From contig CM051457.1 of NCBI GenBank assembly GCA_028274465.1, positions 14,931,097 to 14,995,096 on the forward strand: 64,000 bases of DNA. The letters are read 5' to 3'. The notes under the pieces were generated by a model. That model had not been told where the DNA came from. It did not search any database and saw nothing but the letters and a program-made list of their open reading frames with translations. Numbering within the stretch: position 1 is the stretch's first letter; every line of letters starts with the position of its first letter. Origin of the DNA: Plantago ovata. Its lineage: Eukaryota; Streptophyta; Magnoliopsida; Lamiales; Plantaginaceae. Both the position numbers and the translations under genes were made by a program. This document shows, piece by piece, positions 59,338-64,000 of this stretch.

Positions 59338-59940
59338 TGGGAGCACGATCTGGCCTGCTCGTGTTGAGGCCATGCTTCACTCACAAGCATGGCTTGCACT
59401 CCACCAATAGGAAGGGGACACATGTCCCCTTTCTATTGGTTATCCGGATTTTATAGATAATGTTTTTTATCTTTTAATTATCTTCTAATTATCTTTAAAA
59501 AAAAAAAAAATTATACCAAAATTCATGATTTTTTTTCCTCTATAAATAGAGATCACATTTGCTATACTTTCAATACATCTAAAAAAACCCTCCTCTAACC
59601 TTCCATTAATCTCACTAGCTAAATGGATCCATATTACCCACAGTTTTCTTCTCAAGAATTCCCAGATTATGAACCAGATATTTACTCTCAGTTTCTTAAT
59701 TATAGTTATTTATAATATTTGAATAATAATTATTATATTATAAAATAATAATAATAAATAATGTTATATTAATTGGAAGATTGGGTGAGTGGTGAGTGTT
59801 GATAAATGATGTTTTATTGTTGTGAGTGGATTGTTTGGAAGATTGGGTATGTGTATGAGAGATAAATTAATTTTTTAATTGGAAGAGTGGGTGAGTGGGT
59901 TGAATTAGAGAGTGTGGATAATCTTGGCCTCAATCCCAAG
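59338..59940 (+). mobile_element. Possible PIF/Harbinger-like remnant with short ORF and own promoter
   Basis: Left part has TTGAGGCCATGC and right part the inverse-like TTGGCCTCAATCCC. Inside: a near-perfect 38-bp palindrome with ACCAAT/ATTGGT ends (59403-59440), a TATA box (CTATAAATAGAG, about 59541), and an ORF at 59623-59715 of 30 codons starting MDPYYPQFSSQEFPDYEPD. MDP.YPQ-type starts are seen in plant Harbinger-associated ORF1 proteins (recollection, not searched). Termini are only loosely inverted and no TWA duplication was found, so the class is tentative. Confidence 0.4.
59623..59715 (+). CDS. 30-codon ORF behind a TATA box, possible transposon ORF1 head
   Basis: ATG at 59623, TAA at 59713. 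Peptide rich in Tyr, Pro, Gln and Asp (MDPYYPQFSSQEFPDYEPD then IYSQFLNYSYL). It lies about 80 bases after CTATAAATAGAG, suitable for transcription. It may be the N-terminal remainder of a Harbinger ORF1 (Myb/SANT-like partner of the transposase), the rest being replaced by AT-rich DNA. It could also be a chance ORF. Confidence 0.3.
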   Translation: MDPYYPQFSSQEFPDYEPDIYSQFLNYSYL

Positions 59941-60479
59941 TAGTATGAATTTTTCAAGGTTTATACTTTTATTTATGCCGTTTATAATTACTGGGATTTA
60001 TGTGACAGAATACCCCAAAGTTAGTGCAGCTGGATGTAATTTAGGAGGAAGGGATTGAATGATGAGAGGCCCCACACAAGTAGACAACCCACCAATTTGA
60101 GGCACGGAAAGAACATGGGGTTTGGGTTTATATTGACGACTGATTGTATGAAGATGGCTAACAAACAATACGGTAAATCGGTGATACACCACACCACACG
60201 TGGTTAACAACTGCGAAACGAAAAAGAAACTTAATAATTATTCCAATAATCATATAGTAGTATAGTACTAGTATAAACAAAGTTGTTTAATACAGTTGTA
60301 GCTGAGGTGGAGACATCTATCCCTTTTTAGGTCGATGATGCTAATCACTTGCTAACATGTCTATTTGTTCAAACAATATACCATGGTTTCACGTTTCTAT
60401 TAATCACTAGACACTAGTAACCTTATTTCTTACCGACCGATAAGGTGATGGATAACTAGTCATCTTATTTCTCATTTTT

Positions 60480-60935
60480 TTATATCTTCCGTAAGAGTAA
60501 TAATAATAAGTATAACATTTTATTTTGTTAACATTTTTTAAAATTGGTTTGAACTCAAATCATACTATAAAAAAATCAAAAGTATAATATTATAGAACTA
60601 GAATATTTATATTTTTGTAATATATTTAATTATTTTTCTTATATAATTTGAAATTAATTTGATGTTAAACCGACCTTAAAAGGTTAAAAAAAAGTGTTAC
60701 GCTATGTTTGTTTCACCTGAAAATTTATGAATTGAACTGAACTGAATTTAATTAATAAATCTGAACTGAACTAAACTGAACTTTGTAATATGAATTGAAT
60801 ATAAATTTTACCTAACTAAATATGAACTGAACTGAATTTATCTGAATTAAATTTAATTTAATTATTCTGAACTGAACTGAACTTAATAAATTTGAATTGA
60901 ACTTATTTGAGCTAAAATTGAGGTGAAATAAATAG
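60480..60935. mobile_element. Degraded MITEs, the second with GAACTGAACT subterminal repeats
   Basis: 60480-60705 resembles a worn Stowaway-type unit (TTGGTTTGAACTCAAAT and a rough inverse ATTTGATGTTAAACCGACC). 60706-60935 starts TTTGTTTCACCTGAAAATTT and ends with inverse-like TTGAGGTGAAATAAA; between lie many GAACTGAACT motifs, an arrangement common in hAT-type MITEs. Similar motifs appear at 29425-29525 and 31545-31630. No duplication identified. Confidence 0.45.
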
Positions 60936-63469
60936 AGACTTACACTTATTTTGAGAAGGACGAAGTAGGAATGTAGAGTACAAATAGTGTATGTTTTACA
61001 AAATTAAATGATAAGATGATTGAAATCTAAAAATGTGGATAGATGATCAATGATATTATTTTTTTAAAGTTAGATATAGTTACTTTTTTAAGCATTCATC
61101 TTATGAGTCAGCATATTGCCATTCACCAAACATATTTATCATAGCTATACAGTAAAAAATGAAACCTCAAAGGTGATTGATACGGTTACGCGGTACCAGA
61201 CACGCACTTAATTTTTCAAACACATAGTAAAAAATTTGACTAGTCATTTTCAGTACATTTTTCATCTTATTGTAGCATATTTTACCTTCTTTTCTTATTA
61301 AAATATATAAACCCGTATACTGAATTGAATGGGTATCATTTGGAGCAGTATATTGGTATTGACCATGTTCAACAACATCTCTTTTTGGGTATGAACCAAA
61401 AAAAACCTTTAAAAAAATGCTGGAGCTATATGTTGATACACTAGCACCGTCTGAAGTGATGAGATTCTCAGCGCACTATTTATTTTTTCCTTTTTACTAT
61501 CTTTGTTCTTTTTTATTGTTTTGTGTGAAAAAATAAATATTGTGGTTTTTACAATAAGAAAAAAAAAGGGTTTAATATAGTTTGATTGTTGAAAATGGAA
61601 AATGTAAAGTGGATTTGAAAATAGTTTAATAAAACTTTAGACGGGTTTATTGTTATAGCGTTGTAGGTGATATTACAATATTACATACTACTAGTAGAGT
61701 AGTATGTAGTACTAAATTTGTCCCAATAATATTTATCAAGTTTGATTTTTTTCGGTAAACAAATTTTAATTTTGACCATAAATTATTATTAAATTATAAC
61801 GATAAAATATTTAATAAAATTATATTATAAAAATTATAATAATGGAACAGAGTAACTATTATTCTGTCATAGATTTATATTCCACAGAAGATCCTATTCG
61901 GTGTGAGTTACTTCGTTTCTAGCACGATTGCGATTTATTATAGGAAGAAGAGGAGCACAAGTTAGGCATCAGGTTTAATTCCACCACCAACTCTCTAAAC
62001 TAGAAATAATAAAGGACTAATTAACATAGTATGCATTAATTAATTCTGAGTTTTCTGACGGTAAAGATAGTGAATCTTATATGTATAGTCCAAAATCCAA
62101 TTTCTAAAGATTCTTACCTTATTTTCCGCTCCATGAATTCATGTGTATTGGCTTAAAATTAGATTTTTATTGTTCTTCGTATTTTCTAATACCGTCAGCA
62201 GGCAGAGAGAGAGACACATACGGTTTCCACAATTTTTGGATAGGAGATTTTCATCTCCATTTTCTTTCTTATTTCCTGTATGTTCGGCTTAGGTATTAAA
62301 CTGATTGATTTTTATAGAGTTATACGATGTAACATAGTTCGTCGTTTAGGTGGATCGTCTCACTAAAAAGAGAAATGAATCGAAGAATTAAGGGAAAGGT
62401 ACAGAGTCATATACAGTATAGCGCATAGGTTAAATTTTTTTTTTTTTATCGATCATGATTGTTTTGAGCATTCAATATTAATTTATGATTTTTATTAGTT
62501 GTCGATGGTTTAAATATTCCGTGTTTGCATGATTGGGGTCAAATATGAGATTTAATACAAGTAAATTGCAAATTTGATTTCTAAACTGTAACGAACAAAC
62601 AACTAGTGGAACCTGAACTATGACGCTATAACTAATACCGTAACCACTAGTCCTACTATATCTAATTTTTGTGGTTGGTAAAAATACATTTTCCGCTTTT
62701 TAATTGAGCAACAGGATCAAAGAAAACTTTTCAACCCTCAAAGTTGAGATTCCACAAGAAAATAAATGATAGAAACACAATTTAGGGAGTATTACTACAA
62801 CTATGATGGCACAGTAACAACCAAATTTGATTTAGATGAGACACCTAACTCTGGTACACAGTCAACACGAACAAGAATTATCGTGCAATATTGCCTTGAT
62901 TTCATTTCACTAAACATCATTAATTGCAAAAGATTACTCTAGTACTGTACAACTTCAAATGTCTCATTTGGATATATCTCATTAAACTATAGTGTAATCA
63001 AACTAATATATTTGTCTAAATACATTTACATTATAATCTAAATTCTTTACAATTATAGAAATTTATTAATAACGAACAACTCACTCTCCTTGATCAAACC
63101 TGACTTCTTAAGATTTTTATTAATATAATATTGTCCGTTTTGAACTTTGGTTCGAACACCTGTGTGGTTTACTTTTAAAATTTGTCAAAATACCTCGTGC
63201 CATATTAAAATGTGCACTTACATTCGATGTACCATATTCTTTTTTTTTTTTTTTAAACGACAAAAATGGTGCATAAGATGTGCACAGCTACGAAAACACC
63301 AAAACCAAGGCAATACAATAAAATCGTATAGCAAAATGCTTCAACACCCAATAAAATTTTATGTGTATCACATACTTCTTGCTCTTAACCGCGATATGGA
63401 AGAGGGGTATTTAACTCTACTAAATGTAACTAGGCAGTAAGTCGCTGTTTCTTGGCCTTGTGGACCTTC
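60936..63469. other. AT-rich intergenic DNA
   Basis: No gene, RNA or element with defined ends recognised. A T run of 16 bases is at 63239-63254. Confidence 0.4.
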
Positions 63470-63882
63470 ACTAAGTGGGGTAGTGTAAACATGGTTTATT
63501 GCATTTTCGTGATTGTTTTATAACCCATTGAAGAATATCATCATTCGTTTCTATGCTAAGTTATCTAAACTTGCAACGAAATATATTCCGCTCCTTTAGA
63601 TTTGGCTAGAGGTTGGGTCATCTCGTCACTCCTCTATTCTTGGCCTCATGCTATTGCTAGGAAGACGAACATGCTAGATATGGGGAGTGGTCAAGTGTTG
63701 TTATAAACATAATGGGTTTGCGATTTACTTATGTTTACTTCTATTTCACTTGGTGTTTGGTTGAGGTTTTGGTAGTGTATGTTGTGGTAAAGTTTTTGAG
63801 TTGTGCATTGCTGATGCACATTGTATTTTTGTAATTTTTATTTTTCGTTATTAATATAATTTTGACGTTTAAAAAAAAAAAA
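63470..63882 (+). mobile_element. LINE 3' end with poly(A)
   Basis: Ends TTTTTGTAATTTTTATTTTT, CGTTATTAATATAATTTTGA, CGTTT and 14 A, a very typical 3' end of plant L1-type LINEs. The upstream 350 bases have no intact ORF2 frame; the copy is 5'-truncated or decayed. Confidence 0.6.
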
Positions 63883-64000
63883 AATCATCCAAAACGCTCA
63901 AGAAACAATAATCGTGCAATAAGAGTAGATTCCACTAATCATCATTAATTAGAAAAAAAGAATATTTAAATATAGTAATTGTCATTAGCCTTAGTTAAGC

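Noticed and set aside
60019-60237. Minus-strand frame near 59998-60210 with Pro/Leu-rich sequence
   Set aside because: No motif, no codon or context support.

Overview
The window looks like nuclear DNA of a flowering plant, most likely a eudicot. The genes are intron-rich with short exons and GT-AG (occasionally GC-AG) introns, the proteins are recognisably plant-specific, and the AT-rich intergenic DNA is full of small non-autonomous transposons, microsatellites and LINE tails. I cannot name the species. No LTR retrovirus-like element, CRISPR array, rRNA or tRNA gene was seen.

Four host genes can be read with confidence. (1) 845-6181, minus strand: the 5' part of an MSI4/FVE-type WD40 histone-binding protein gene, running off or broken at the left edge, with an unusual second candidate first exon (3509-3837). 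(2) 18631-27464, plus strand: a complete 23-exon ROOT HAIR DEFECTIVE 3 gene (811 aa), an ER membrane-fusion GTPase. (3) 35117-38620, plus strand: a complete 6-exon HOTHEAD gene (606 aa), a secreted FAD-dependent GMC oxidoreductase of cuticle formation. (4) 46478-51637, minus strand: a complete 11-exon receptor-like kinase gene (867 aa) of the ALE2 family. All exon joins in genes 2-4 were checked for reading phase and are consistent. The genes are independent transcription units; only HOTHEAD and the ALE2-type kinase share a theme (epidermis and cuticle).

The rest is an archive of mobile DNA. 0-6.2 kb: FVE-like gene with a young SINE and a small fold-back MITE in its introns. 6.5-8.4 kb: a tandem repeat, a large fold-back element and a MULE-type MITE. 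10.4-14 kb: a 5'-truncated LINE with an open RNase H frame, a hAT MITE, and two head-to-tail copies of a ~0.9 kb Helitron-like element that recurs three more times (15.9, 39.8 and 54.0 kb). 15 and 56 kb: Stowaway-like MITEs. 32.8-33.2 kb: a dense palindrome array with a perfect 48-bp inverted repeat. 44.2-46.3 kb: two hAT-like elements, one holding a gene-like insert. 56.5-59.9 kb: a second fold-back element, a second MULE MITE copy in inverse orientation, and a PIF/Harbinger-like remnant with its own TATA box and a 30-codon ORF.

The more unusual items are the duplicated first exon with a basic 22-residue repeat, the self-complementary array at 32.8 kb, the fold-back family with inverted purine/pyrimidine arms, the Helitron-like family with B-box-like repeats, and a tandem duplication that preserves the empty site of one Helitron-like insertion.
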